Assembly (NCBI GenBank): GCA_025529335.1
Contig: JAMYHX010000471.1
Span: 1 to 33,540 of the forward strand
Reading direction: 5' to 3'
Source of the DNA: Rhizopus sp. PT2906
Taxonomy: Eukaryota; Mucoromycota; Mucoromycetes; Mucorales; Rhizopodaceae
Length of the DNA stretch: 33,540 nt
Below the pieces are notes generated by a model that saw only the letters and a list, made by a program, of their open reading frames with translations, was not told the DNA's origin and did no database searches. Made by a program: the position numbers and the translations under genes. This document shows, piece after piece, positions 20,764 to 32,317 of this stretch. The stretch's first letter is position 1; every line of letters begins with the position of its first letter.

Positions 20764-21344
20764 TTGTAAATAGTAAAAAAGAGAAAGAAAAAGAAGAAGC
20801 TATAGTGTCATACGTTTGCAAAAAGATAAGCAAAGAAAAGAGACAGCGGCTAATTTTTAAAAGCCAAAGCCGTACTATTTTTCACAGAGATCGTGTTACC
20901 ATCGAGATAACTTCACTGCTCTTTTATGCAAATTATAAATCTCGGAAAGGGGCGATATATTTTTTCAAAAAGGTTAACTATAAAAAGGTGACTGATCAGA
21001 GTTGAAAGCCTATTACATCAGCATCAAAAGAAGTAATTGGACTTATTGAGTCATCCACCTATCCTTTAAATATTATGCTTTTGTTTGTTGATGATATAGA
21101 ACAAGTCTGCACTAACATATACTTGTTTATGTAATGTGATCATTCTCTCCCTTCAACGGTGTTTTATTCATCAATGTATCTTCCAATACGTGTGGACCTC
21201 TTGGATAAACGAGATAGTGTATCACGCTACCAGATCACATGTGCTCTAAAATAACAATCTATTCAATCTATCCTTTTTCTTTTTTTTTTTCATGTTAGGA
21301 CAAAATCCGAAGGTATATAAACATTACTTAAGAAATTCCTATTC
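20764..21344. promoter_or_regulatory. Shared upstream region between divergent genes
   Basis: 581 bp separate the start codons of the lipase (-) and the unknown 220-aa protein (+). A TATATAAA occurs at 21314-21321, only 24 nt before the plus-strand ATG, and a T-rich run lies at 21270-21289. A purine-rich run 20772-20798 lies next to the lipase start. Bidirectional promoter function is inferred only from position. Confidence 0.4.
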
Positions 21345-22329
21345 ATGATTTGTGAAAATCAAAAGGAAGTAATCAATCACGCTATAAGACTATCTTGGTT
21401 CCTTCAAGAATGCTTGACACTTGGAACGCTTCGAGTAAGTTTCGCTTACATCGGGAAACTTGCATCTAAAACGTATGATTCAGGGGTTTCGTCATTTTGA
21501 TACTTTTATGAGAGGAAGAGAAGAGCTTGTATTACGTGTTTATCCAATAACTCAGTCACCTACTTGCTCAACCTTACTGCCTCCTGAAATAGACAGGTAA
21601 AGAAAAGCATTAAAAAAAAAAGGATATATCTCACCGTATGGCTTATAGTCGATCTATGTTGCCTCTTCCCGAATTAATAAGTCCATTGGATGAGGATTTA
21701 GGCAGAGTAAGTCATATATTCTTGAAGAATACGCATTCATCTTTGAAATAGGAAACAGAAAGGACAGTTTTTTTAATTACTGGTTACGCAAAATATCGCT
21801 GCCCCTACGTTTGGGTATAAAGACTATTGATCATGTGTAAATTTCATCTAACAAAAAAACAAAAAAAAAAAAAACAAAAGCTGAGATCCCATAAAGAACT
21901 GCTTATTGAACCTAATGAAAGCGATAAAGAGAACCCACTTCAACTGATCACGACAGATGAGTGGAAGATAAAAGGTAGATATGAAAACTTGCCTCTTTTT
22001 TTTTTTTTCTTTTTGTCTTTACATGTTGTATATATTTAGACATTAAGTTGTGGCAAATAGTAGCTGAAATCATCTCACTTACTATTCATGCTGATAATCC
22101 ATTTGAAATCAATTTTGACTTTCTTGAACAATTACCAGTTCAAGAGTCTCGGTTACTGAATCATTCGTTATTAAAGTTTCTTGAAACTGTTTATATTCAA
22201 TCAGACGATCCATTTGTCGATAGGGGTAATATAATAATATATATGTACTTGTATTCATAAACATGTATAGTGTATCAAGATATAACCAAACTTCAATCGA
22301 GGCAGATAGAGTCATGGTTCAGGCTGTGA
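21345..22329 (+). CDS. Unknown 220-aa protein, seven small exons
   Basis: Model: exons 21345-21434, 21484-21596, 21649-21706, 21752-21814, 21881-21974, 22040-22225 and 22271-22329; all introns GT-AG, 45-66 nt; 663 nt in total. I do not recognise the family. Visible features: no signal peptide or TM; a helical N-terminus ('VINHAIRLSWFLQECLTLG'); a central strand-rich part 'RTVFLITGYAKYRCPYVW' followed by 'LRSHKELLIEP'; an acidic C-terminal half rich in Leu and Phe; and an end with 'QSRQIESWFRL'. Continuous frame across seven exons with good splice sites argues that it is real. The third acceptor is the distal one (TTATAG before 21649); the nearer AAAAAG gives a stop. It ends 101 nt before the next gene's ATG. 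Confidence 0.65.
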
Positions 22330-22430
22330 TGAAAAATGAATAAATAGCGACTTGACTATTTTTAGGAAGAATAATAAATGCTTGGACCCTTTTTTATTTG
22401 TTTCTTTTTTCTTTTTCTTTTATTGACATC

Positions 22431-23603
22431 ATGGACGCGACTATACTTCCTTTGGAGTTTCAATTATTATTCAATTATAAGCTTGAAGAAGAAGAAGAAG
22501 GCGAGATATTAAAGAGTAGGAATAGAATGCTCCCTGTATTCAAAGTGGAATTAAATCAAGTATCTATCTATCGATTGATCCATCACGAATATGACAAACA
22601 CTATATATCAGCAGGACAACTATTCCAAGCCTGTGGTCTGACAATCACTGAAGGTCTCTTCTTATTCGAGTTGAAGTTATCAGATTTTGAAGTCGATTTC
22701 TTGAATAGTCAATTCCCCTTTTGTGATATTTGGGTATCTGTTGAGATGGCCAAAAGTATGGCAAGTGCTCTTGGTGTTGATTACGAATTGAGTCTGTTGC
22801 TAGATAACGCACTAGATGATTGTTACTCGAGTGATAATGTCAATAGAAACGAAATGATGCATAATTGGATCGTGCCTTGTATACCACATTTGCAATATTC
22901 GACAAAAGCCTTGCTAGAGACAAAGTTTGAACAGGTCGAGATGTTATCGTCCAATCGGAAGATACGGACACAAATATCAAGGATGAGACAGAGAGGGATT
23001 GTGATGAAAGATAAGACACAGAATGGGCTTGTTCGATGGCAAGTGACAGCGTATGAACATCATTTGACAGAGCAGGATGGCTGGGTTGATTATGGATCTA
23101 TATGGGATTCAATGCAAGGATTACTATTTGATCTTCAAACACTAAGTCGAGAAGGAAAGCTAGTAAAGAATGAGCGTGTATTACCGAATAATATTATGGT
23201 GGGTAATATGCCATTGAAAAGAGATCATTTGAATCATCAGCATGGATTACAGCAAGTGTATATAGGATATATGATTGAAAAGATGATGAACGAACTAAAT
23301 AGAATATCCTTAAAGGATCATAATACCCAACCTATCGAGAATAGCGCTAGTCATCATATTGTATTTCATGACAGACTAGACATGATTGAACAAGAATTGT
23401 ACAAGATGAAAAAGAAGGGAAATAAAAGAATTGAAGAAATTGAAGTCTTACAGCAAAGATGTATTCAACAATTGAATGAAATTAATAACTGGAAAATAAA
23501 ATTTGAAAAAACTAGACAATCTGAACGCATTTGGATATTCCTGTTTATTCTTTCTGCTCTCTTTATCGTTTATTATTTGTACAAGATCAATATCACTGTT
23601 TAA
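22431..23603 (+). CDS. Bqt4-like tail-anchored KilA-N/APSES protein
   Basis: Single exon, 390 aa from the ATG at 22431; the frame is open slightly upstream but without an ATG. After a poly-Glu stretch the N-terminal third has a KilA-N/APSES-like fold: 'VSIYRLIHHEYDKHYISAGQ' leading to an 'LFQACGL' helix, then 'CDIWVSVEMAKSMASALGVD', the pattern seen in APSES DNA-binding domains (isA-x2-L-x2-AG ... W-x-x-x-x-x-A). A middle helical region with basic patches follows, then a coiled coil (about 325-365) and one C-terminal TM helix at about 368-388 ('IWIFLFILSALFIVYYLY'), giving a tail anchor. An APSES-like N-domain plus C-terminal TM is the layout of fission-yeast Bqt4, an inner nuclear membrane protein that tethers telomeres. 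Orthology is inferred from architecture, not from sequence comparison. DNA binding is not assured. Confidence 0.65.
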   Translation: MDATILPLEFQLLFNYKLEEEEEGEILKSRNRMLPVFKVELNQVSIYRLIHHEYDKHYISAGQLFQACGLTITEGLFLFELKLSDFEVDFLNSQFPFCDIWVSVEMAKSMASALGVDYELSLLLDNALDDCYSSDNVNRNEMMHNWIVPCIPHLQYSTKALLETKFEQVEMLSSNRKIRTQISRMRQRGIVMKDKTQNGLVRWQVTAYEHHLTEQDGWVDYGSIWDSMQGLLFDLQTLSREGKLVKNERVLPNNIMVGNMPLKRDHLNHQHGLQQVYIGYMIEKMMNELNRISLKDHNTQPIENSASHHIVFHDRLDMIEQELYKMKKKGNKRIEEIEVLQQRCIQQLNEINNWKIKFEKTRQSERIWIFLFILSALFIVYYLYKINITV

Positions 23604-23732
23604 TAAACCTATTTTTCATGTTTATTTGAGCGGAAGATCAATGTTCTTTTTGTCATTGTCATTTAAATGAACTTGTTTTTTTTTTTAAGCCTTTTCTTCT
23701 TTCTTTTTTTTATATATATATATATTTACACT

Positions 23733-25419
23733 ATGCCACCGAATGAATATCATGATACTATAGAATTAATATCTAAAGCAGAGAATAGCGCACTTCAGAT
23801 ACCAAAACATAAACATACGAGAACAGGATCTAGTTCATCTTTTATTCATTTCAGAGCACCACTGAATGAAGAATCTCAACCCATGGCGAATCCTAATCAG
23901 CTGGCTTCTCAAGTAAGTTGAAAGAGTGATATTGGAATATAATTAACATTATTATTATTATTATTATTATAGGCATTACCTTCATTAATTATTTGTATTG
24001 TTGGATTAACAGCTGCTGGTTGGATGATGGATATCTATCAAGTAAAGAACATAAAATATACACACAAAAAAGAAAGAGAAAGAAAGAGAGAGACTTATTA
24101 AACAATAATAGCATTGGGAAGTGTTTACACAAGTATCAGAGCTATTCATTCTAGTGCCAGTATTACTCAACTTGAAAGGAAATCTCGAAATGAATCTAGC
24201 TGCTCGTTTTTCAACATCGGCTAATATGGGACAATTGGATCATCCTGATACTCGAAATGCTCTTGTCTGGGGTAATATGGCTCTTATTCAAGTTCAAGCA
24301 CTTGTCTCTGGTTCTATTGCTGGTATCTTTTCTCTTCTACTCGGTCTCTTACTTCATCCTGATGAAACAGTGACGATCAGTAATATCATACTTGTCATCT
24401 CAAGTTCCATGGTGGCTGCTTCCGTATCAAGCTTTGTGCTGGGATTATTTATGTGTATTTTAATCATCATTAGTCGCATATTAAAAATAGATCCTGGTAC
24501 AAATACTCTTTTTAAACAAAACGTAAGATTGACCATTGCTTTAGATAACATTGCTTGTCCCATGGCCTCTTCTTTAGGTGATGTTGTTACACTGGCCATT
24601 CTGGCCGGTTGTGCCAATCTTTTGCTAGATAAAACAGGTAACTGAACACTTTGAAAGAAAATCCCTTTTTATTAATTTGTACCACCTTCTATTTATAGTA
24701 TCTAACTTAGGCTCATGGTTACTCTTCATCATGTTTAGCTCGATACCCTTCTTTGGCTTGGCTGTTTGGAGAAATACGCATGTAAGAGGTCTGCTCTTCA
24801 CCGGATGGACACCTATTGTGATCGCCATGTTCATTTCTAGTGGTGCTGGCTTAGTCCTCGAGAGATATGTTGAACAATATCAAGGCTTAGCTATGTTGAC
24901 ACCTATCCTCTGTGGACTGGCCGGTAACCTTGGTTCAATTTATGCATCACGTATCAGTACCTGTTTACATAAGGGTGTCCAAGAACAGTTTAGACGAGTC
25001 GAATGGATCTTGTTATCAATGAATGTGCCTATCCAATCTTTATTTCTCGCTATTGTATGGTTTATAGATATTGGTCATCTTGACTTATCACTTGCATTTG
25101 CTATTACTTATTTTATAGTATCCGTCATATCCGTAAGTCAATCATTATCCCATCAAAGAGTTATTATTAATGATTTCCTAGACTCTTGCTGCACTCAAAA
25201 TGGGTAAATCAATGACATTAGCCTTTTGGAAATACAAATATGATCCAGACAATTATGTATTACCTTACCTGTAAGTTTAAATATAAGGGGATGATTGTTT
25301 ATTGACAACTTTTTATATATAGAACGGCTATTATCGATGTCATCTGTACAAGTTTACTAGTCATATCTTTCAGTTGGTTAACTGCGACTGGATATGCACA
25401 CTTACATGAACCTATTTGA
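23733..25419 (+). CDS. SLC41/MgtE-family divalent cation (Mg2+) transporter
   Basis: Model: exons 23733-23912, 23973-24041, 24112-24637, 24699-25132, 25182-25270 and 25323-25419; 464 aa. Polytopic plasma- or organelle-membrane protein with two MgtE-like repeats. The signature is clear: 'ILVPVLLNLKGNLEMNLAAR' in the first repeat and 'LTPILCGLAGNLGSIYASR' in the second, both with the N-L-x2-x-x-A-S/A-R pattern that lines the Mg2+ pathway in SLC41. About ten hydrophobic segments are visible. A 60-residue hydrophilic N-terminus with Ser runs precedes the first TM; there are no CBS domains, as usual for eukaryotic SLC41. Intron 1 contains an (ATT)n run. The start ATG follows a (TA)n tract. It lies 129 nt after the Bqt4-like gene and ends 96 nt before the kinase ATG. 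Confidence 0.9.
23948..23970 (+). repeat. (ATT)n microsatellite within intron 1 of the SLC41 gene
   Basis: About seven to eight uninterrupted ATT units form the polypyrimidine-like end of the intron, directly before its AG acceptor at 23971-23972. Length variation here would alter the branch-to-acceptor region. Confidence 0.85.
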
Positions 25420-25515
25420 TACCACACTCTTTTATTATAGACTTTTTTTTGTTATACATATAATCATTTACCCCATTTTCACACGATACAAAATTCTTTT
25501 TCTTTTTTTTCTATA

Positions 25516-26866
25516 ATGCTTCGTTTCATTAATAAATCACCTAATTTATTTCAACTTCGTACAATCACTTCAAAGGCTATAGAAAGACCTCACTCTCATG
25601 CCTTTTATGACGACAAAATAACTACAGTAAGTACACCACTTATTCAACAAAAAGACTGACTTTTTGTTACAGTTTGCCAGTAAACCAGTTAAGCCAGTCA
25701 CCTTGAAGCAACTTGTTCGATTCGGTCAACCACCTTTATCCAATGAAAGCTTACAAGCTTGCACAACCTATGCACGAACTGAACTACCTGTGCGTTTGGC
25801 TAGACGTGTGAGAGCCTTTCAGAGTTTACCCTTTATTGTAGGCACTAATCCATATATAAAAGAAATCTACAACCTATATTACGATTCCTTTGAGACGTTG
25901 ATCAAGTATGTACCAGCAGACACTGACGACTGGGAGTTCATTGAGACATTGAAGGACTTTGTTGAAAGGCATAGTGACAATATACCTACGTTAGCACGAG
26001 GTAAACTTTTTATTGTTTTTGTATCATGAAGGCTTGTTTATCATTCTTTATATACATATAGGCTTTTTGGAGTGTAAGCAATACATGAACAGTCAGGACA
26101 TGGCACGGTTCCTGGACGATATGATACACGCACGAATAGGAATTCGATTGATTGCCGAGCAAGCTATTGCATTGATGCACCAAAAGGATCTCCAAACGGA
26201 CGGAAGAGTCGGTATTATCGAAACACAGCTCAAACCAGCAGAATCGATCAAACGCTGTGCCGAGTTTGTGTCCGAGTTATGCGAGTTTAATTATGGCCAG
26301 AGTCCTGAGATCATTATCGATGGACATACGGATACCCAATTCACATACGTGCCTGTTCATCTAGAATATATATTGACAGAACTACTCAAGAACTCGTACC
26401 GAGCAACGATCGAGTATCATCAAAAGATGAAGCGCAATGTACCACCGCCTCCGATCCAGGTCACGATTAGTCATGGTCAAGAAGATATCTCGATACGTAT
26501 TCGGGATCAAGGAAACGGTATTAGTGAATCCGATCTCCACAAGGTCTTTGAGTACTCATATACGACCGTGCCTAAATCAAAAGAAGACGCAGAACATGAT
26601 CCATCAAGTATCTTTAGAAATATTACAGAAATAGCTATGCAATCTGGTGTAGGCGGTCCTCTTGCTGGGCTAGGGTAAGAGCCTTTGTTGATATATAGTC
26701 ATCATCATCTCATCGCTTTCATAGGTTTGGTTTACCACTGGCTAGAATGTATGCCCGATACTTTGGTGGTTCACTCACACTCGTGTCTATGTGGGGATAC
26801 GGATGTGACGTATTTTTGAAGCTAAGACATATTGATGAATTACTGGCAGAAGGATTAGAGATTTAA
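25516..26866 (+). CDS. Mitochondrial dehydrogenase kinase (BCKDK/PDK family)
   Basis: Model: exons 25516-25626, 25673-26000, 26062-26674 and 26725-26866; 397 aa. Phosphorylates the E1alpha subunit of a mitochondrial 2-oxoacid dehydrogenase complex. The first 20 or so residues are basic and Ser/Thr-rich, a likely presequence. The N-terminal helical domain has 'ARTELPVRLARRVRAFQSLP'. The pseudo-H-box is 'HARIGIRLI', closer to the BCKDK pattern. The GHKL ATP site shows the N box 'ELLKNSYRA' (Glu about 253, Asn about 257), G1 'RDQGNGI' (about 294-300) and G2 'GLGFGLP' (about 349-355). The end 'DVFLKLRHID' is also BCKDK-like. Substrate (branched-chain versus pyruvate dehydrogenase) cannot be decided from this alone. 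It converges on the subtilase, 50 bp between stops. Confidence 0.9.
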
Positions 26867-26896
26867 AATAAATAAAACTACACAGGAGCCTTTATT
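26867..26896. terminator. Back-to-back poly(A) signals of convergent genes
   Basis: On the plus strand two overlapping AATAAA hexamers (26867-26872 and 26871-26876) start directly after the kinase TAA. On the minus strand AATAAA occupies 26896-26891, 21 nt after the subtilase stop. The two transcripts must therefore overlap at their 3' ends or stop within about 50 bp. Confidence 0.55.
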
Positions 26897-26916
26897 ATTA
26901 CACATTAGATTAAACA

Positions 26917-29649
26917 TTAATTTTTAAGGACAATAGAGCCTGAGGTAAAGACTTCCCAGTCCTTGGGGTTCTTGGGATTACCAAAGACTCTGAGAGCAGA
27001 GATACGGAACTTGTAAGTACCAGAGGGAGCAGGGATGGGAATGGCGTTTTTGAAGTTGGAAGGAACGTAGGTGCCGTCCCAGATGAAGGCAGAGTATTGC
27101 TCATCCTGTGCTAGGGTATTACGGGGCAAGAAGGTGTTGCCTGTCGCGTACAAACCAAGAGACTTGCCGGTCTTGGCATCGAGAAGTTCAGCCTTGAGGA
27201 TACGAGTGGGGTTCAAGAGTCTATAGACGGTATAGGGAGTGTTGTTGGTCTTGCGATCAAAAACATAGGTTTCGTTCTTGCCATAGGTCTTGTCGCCATC
27301 AGAGATGAAGGGATAGCCCTCGTCGAAGAGAGGAAGTTCCTTTTGCTTGCCTTGGACACCGATGTAAGGGATCTTAAGGTCCTTACCGTTCTTAGATTGC
27401 TTGGACTTCAAGACGATGTAGCCACCATAGTAGATGTGTTCCTTGGGGTTGGTCTTGGGAGGAGTGACGGTAACAGTAATCTTTTGAGACTTTCCGGGAG
27501 CGAGCTTGAATGTCTTTTTGGAGAAACGCAAGGAGGCCTTGGCTTTGACGTTCTTGGCAGGAGCGATAGGAGTGTAACCACTGTTTTTGATATCATAAGG
27601 AGCAACACCAGTAGAGACTTCATTGACAAGTTCGTATTGGATTGTGTGAGAACCGTGGTTGGTTACAGTGAAGTGTTGAGTTCTGTACTTGGTTGTGGCG
27701 GTATCGTTGAAACTGATTTGAGCAGGAGTAACGTGAGCAGATTGAGTGATTGTGTCGTATACTTGGACAAGACCAGCACCAGCGCGAACAGGACTGTCAA
27801 CGGTCGTAGTGTTGGCAACGTAGCGGACGGAGGCGTAGTTCTGGAATTGTTCGTGCACATAGCTGACAGATTGCTTCTTGCCATGAGCCTTGATGTAAAG
27901 AGCAATGGAACCAGCAACATAGGGAGAGGCCATGGAAGTACCGCTCATGATACCCCAGCTGCCAGCGTAAGTAGGCATGGTAGAGTAGATAAGACCACCG
28001 ACACCAGCGATGTTGGGCTTGAGAATCAATTCGGCACTAGGACCTGTACTGGAGAAGTCGGAGACAGCACCTTTGTCAAAGACAGGAGTCAATTCTTTTT
28101 TGTCGCTAAAGTCAACTTTGACAGAGCCCTTCTTGGCAGCAGCAACCAAGGCATTACCATCTTCATTGGAGATCATAACGACGGGGACCTTGGCACCAGG
28201 GGTAGAAGGAACACCGAGAGCTCCAGGCTTGTTATCGTAGATGATGACAGAGACAGCACCGGCAGCGGCAGCGTTGTTGACCTTGTCACTGAAAGCACAG
28301 CTTCCACGAGAGACTAAGGCGACCTTGCCCTTGACATCGGCAGAAACATCTTCGGGATTACAGGCATCGGCAGTAGGGTTGGCAACCTTGGCAGCAATGG
28401 CGAGAGTGCCATCGACGGGGTTTCCGGGGGTAGGGGAACCATCGACGAAGGGAATGTGTTGGCTAATGCCAGTGGCAGTCAAGAAGTTGGTAGCCTGATA
28501 GTTGTTTTCGACAGAGGCGACAGAGAAAGCGCTAGGAGCACTACTAGGGCTGCTCAAAGTGTAGGCACCATCATCACCCTCGTTACCAGCAGAGATCACG
28601 ACGTGGACACCCTTTGCAACGATTTGCTTGATAATCTTGAATTCAGGGTTATCAGTGTTTTCGGACCATGGGCCAGTGGAGCCCAAACTGAGGTTGATCA
28701 CATCAACACCAGCATCATAGGCCATCAATAAGCCCTTGACAATGATATCGTCACCAGTGGCACCGGTACAACCAAAGACACGGTACATAGCAAGGTTAGC
28801 TTCAGGAGCAACACCTGTAAAGTTCTAGAAACCGATGTTAGTCATCTTGTTGTTACCCAGACAAATTAAAACTTACGGTGGCAGGATCCCAACCAGCAAT
28901 GATACCAGAGACGTGTGTGCCGTGACCAGAGGCGCCAGATTCAGCACCACAATTATCAAGAGGATCATTATCGGGCTTGGGGCTGTTTCTACCGTTGTAG
29001 TTATCACCGACTAAGTCGAAACCGGCGACAACTTTGTGTCCTTTACCGAAACCGCCGCCAAGGGCAGGATGTCTGTAATCGACACCTGAATACAATGTAA
29101 TAAGCAAACAAGGTCATTCTCACTTTTTCCCTATATGCGCTTACCGGAATCAAGAATACCAACGAGAACACCTTTACCCTTGTTCTTGAGTTTGCTGTGG
29201 ACAAGGTCAACTTGAGTCATGGAGTGAGGCAAGAGTGACTTGGCTTTCTTTCCCTTCTTGACAACCTTTACCTTGGGACGAGGCACGACACGAACGGGAG
29301 TGACATACTGGACATCAGCACGATCAAGGATGCTTTCTAGAGCACTTTTGTGGATATCTGCGTCTTCAGTATTAATGTTGATGGACACACCATTGAAGAA
29401 GTCGTGGTTGTAATGCTCGTTGATCTTGATATCAGCGCCCTTGAAGTCGTCCAAGGATTGAGAAAGGAAAGTACCAGCAGAATCAGAATCAGTGTTGAAT
29501 CCGACGAGGTAACGACCGGGAATGATCTCTGAAGTTCTTGGCTTGAATTTGGGGTGGTGGATGTTGACTGCATCAGCCGTTAACACAAACACGGCCATAC
29601 AGACACCCGCTACATAGAGTGGAAGGATAGTCAGATTAGAAGGTTTCAT
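26917..29649 (-). CDS. Secreted subtilisin-like serine protease (S8) with PA domain
   Basis: Model: exons 29649-29145, 29085-28877 and 28824-26917; 873 aa. A signal peptide (about 1-27) is followed by an I9-type propeptide (about 43-125, 'PGRYLVGF') and the S8 catalytic domain. The Asp is in 'VLVGILDSG-VDYRHPA' (about 167), His in 'SGHGTHVSG' (about 223), the oxyanion Asn in 'VISAGNEG' (about 319) and Ser in 'MSGTSMASPYVAG' (about 535). A PA domain is inserted between Asn and Ser ('VALVSRGSCAFSDKV'), as in Vpr/minor extracellular protease types. The C-terminal 300 residues are beta-rich Fn3-like modules ('KITVTVTPPKT'), typical of this large subtilase group. It is likely an extracellular endopeptidase. 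Codon use is more GC-rich at third positions than its neighbours, consistent with high expression. Confidence 0.92.
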
Positions 29650-32233
29650 TAAAGTGAATGGAAGGAGCCGATAAACTTCTCAGCCAAGATAAATAAAAAG
29701 AAAGAAAAAGGGAAAGTTAAATAAAAGAAAGGATGTTTTTAAATCACAAGGAAAAAGTTGGTTTCTTTTATATACAAGTTGATGTTGGAAGTCCTTAGCC
29801 TACACCTTTGTTTTGTAACACATGATACCAATTTAATGCAGAAAATACACATGTCAAGATTTATAAAATCGGCTAGGAGAATACCATCTATAGGAAGAAA
29901 GTCTATATAGGGTAAACTGTTACACTTTAAGACCTTAGATTGTGTCCTCATCCTCTTTTACTCTGGCAGATTCCCTGGTTCGAGCAAAAGTCACACGCTA
30001 ACTTGTATCTTCCCGTCGATCCAATTGTAACTTGCAACACAAAGAAAAGCAAGAAGCAAACAAACAGGAACAAAAGAAAGATAAAGAGAGAGCAGCCATA
30101 CTGCTTGATCATCCTTGCATTGAAGCTTCTGACTTTCTTTTTGATTATTGCTTATCAATTGTACAAACTATATTGACCTTTATCACCTTTTATTTCATCC
30201 ATTGCGCATGCATATGTTCTCCATTTCTTCCTCCGCACTATCTGAGATAAGCCATTGTTGCATTAGCAAATAAAATTACCGAGCTTAGAAATATCACAAA
30301 AGTGAATCCTGTACTAGTTCTATTAGAAATAAAGGAATCTCGGTTTGGTTCGTAATGCTATTTACCTCTACTACCCTTCTGTCAATTGGATAATAGGGAT
30401 TCAATAGATGTGCTATACGGTATTCATTAATTCGTCATACTGTGTTACAGGTTTTGATGAATCGTCTTTCTTGATTTGGTTATGAACTTCGTGCCAAAAA
30501 TTGGCTATAAAGAAAATAAATTTCCTTAAACAAACAAACGCGTATGTACACAGCAAAGAAGAAGGAGAGACAGAGACAAAGAGAATAAAGAAGAGTAAGA
30601 AAATGTGGCGGTGGATTCCAGTGAATTACACACTGTGCAAATATATGTGCACCTGTATATAAACGTAGCACTTTATTTATTTCTTGTTCATTGAATTAAG
30701 GGTAAAAATAAACAAAAGTGTGTTTTCCCGAAAGCTAGCATTCTTTTCAATTGGTTAATGCCATTGACTCATTATAATGTCTCTTTACTGCTTTTTTAAC
30801 TTGGACCTTAGTCGGACAATGAGGGCGATGAAAGAGACTTCACGTAGGACAAAACGGTGCTAGGAAATATATGTAATTATGTAGTAACCAATGAGGCTAC
30901 ATTGATATTTGCTACAAAAACGAATGATTAATACCATTCTTCATTTCTTGGGAGCTATTTTAAGGCCTGTCGTACATAATGTGTTAGATAGAAAACTTAG
31001 TATTCGTATATCGAGAATAAATGCAAGATCTACTCGTTCTATCTTACAACCTTTATCAAAAAGTAAATGAACACAGATTTAATAAAGGAAATAAGATCAT
31101 TCTGCATTGTTTAATAGAATTTAATATCATTCATATTACAGTTAAATGCTCCGGGGTCAATGGCCCTTTATTTATACGCAACAACCACATGCCTTAATAA
31201 AGCCTTTTTATTATATATGACGAAAGATTCTGCGAATCTCGTATCAAGGTCTGAGGCATAAGATTACTAAGCCTTTCTTTGAACAATGATTGTAGCTTTA
31301 GCGCTGTTAAAGATTGAAAACGCAGACCTGACTCGACTAGTTCATGATCTGCTTTTGCATCAACTTACTGATATGCATAATGACAGCCGTGTGTGCATTT
31401 TATTAGCTTTTTGCTTTAAACAAAATATCATATAGTTTAATCACTGAACCTTTTGTGTTCAGGAGTAGTTTTTAAGGACTTTTCCGATCAATGTATTTCT
31501 AAGCAGCTCATTTTATTATCTATAAAGATGAGCAGCCTTGAGCAAATTGACTTAATCAAAAGGTAATTTTGAAAAACGCCCAGTAAGATGTCTCTTCAAA
31601 ATATCACCAGTAGGCTATAAAGAGAGATAGAATTGCATATTCAAAAATATAAAAGAAAAGGGATGATATACTAACAGGTGCTGGATCTACGTTTATTAAT
31701 AGCTTACGTAAAGAGCACCAATGATCTGTATATTATATCTTTTCTATACGCTTTACAACATCATAATATCTTTTAGTGCAGAAAAAGAGCATTTGATATA
31801 AATAACATAATCTCTTTGCCTTCTTAATCTTTATCGGTCAATTTTAGCATCGGATAACTTGAAGAATTTTTAGTAGGCAGTGCAAACATTTTCATACGTG
31901 GTTAAAAAATCTTTTACTAAACCCAAGTGGACACATAGTATTTTTTTTTATACTGGATCTATCCGGGAAATTTCAACAAAGTGGGATGTATAATGTGTTG
32001 GGAGTGGGGAAGGTACTGATGGTGGACGAAGAAAGCGTACAATCTAATGAGGGGGGTGGATAGAAAGAGATAAACTAACCATTATAATTGGTAGGCTAAG
32101 ACTTGGTGGTGTTAGGGTTCATGCTTATTTCAACCTGGATAGGTACCGCAATTATTCATAATTTGTCTATTTCCAACGACCAACAACCGAGAACCATAAA
32201 AACCGGCATTAAAACCCTCAAGAGCAAGCCACT
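29650..32233. other. Intergenic region upstream of the subtilase
   Basis: AT-rich, with no convincing gene on either strand. The first 100 bases hold purine-rich sequence on the plus strand, i.e. a T/C-rich leader on the protease coding strand. The short frames at 29940-30250 and 30671-30480 have no family match or splice partners. No TE motifs recognised. Confidence 0.5.
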
Positions 32234-32317
32234 GGGAGCGGTTTTGTGAGATTCGAATGCAGGATTTTGGTTTCGAATAATATATCTTTGACTACTGAGC
32301 TAGGGACATAGGCTCCC
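32234..32317 (-). pseudogene. Degenerate tRNA-like sequence
   Basis: On the minus strand the segment starts GGGAGCC and ends CGCTCCC, able to pair over six bases like an acceptor stem. Inside are 'TAGCTCAGTAG', a good match to the RNA polymerase III A box (TRGCNNAGNNG), and about 32 nt later 'GCATTCGAATCTC', a weakened B box (GGTTCGANNCC). D, anticodon and T stems do not pair properly and there are extra bases between the acceptor and the A box. The length is 84 nt. A dead tRNA, a tRNA-derived SINE head or chance are all possible. Confidence 0.35.

Noticed and set aside
27343..28317. 324-codon plus-strand open frame inside the subtilase gene
   Set aside because: It is the antisense shadow of the protease exon, caused by its GC-rich third positions; no start context, introns or family match.
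29970..30000. GGTTCGAGC, similar to a tRNA B box
   Set aside because: No A box at a suitable distance and no foldable arms on either strand.
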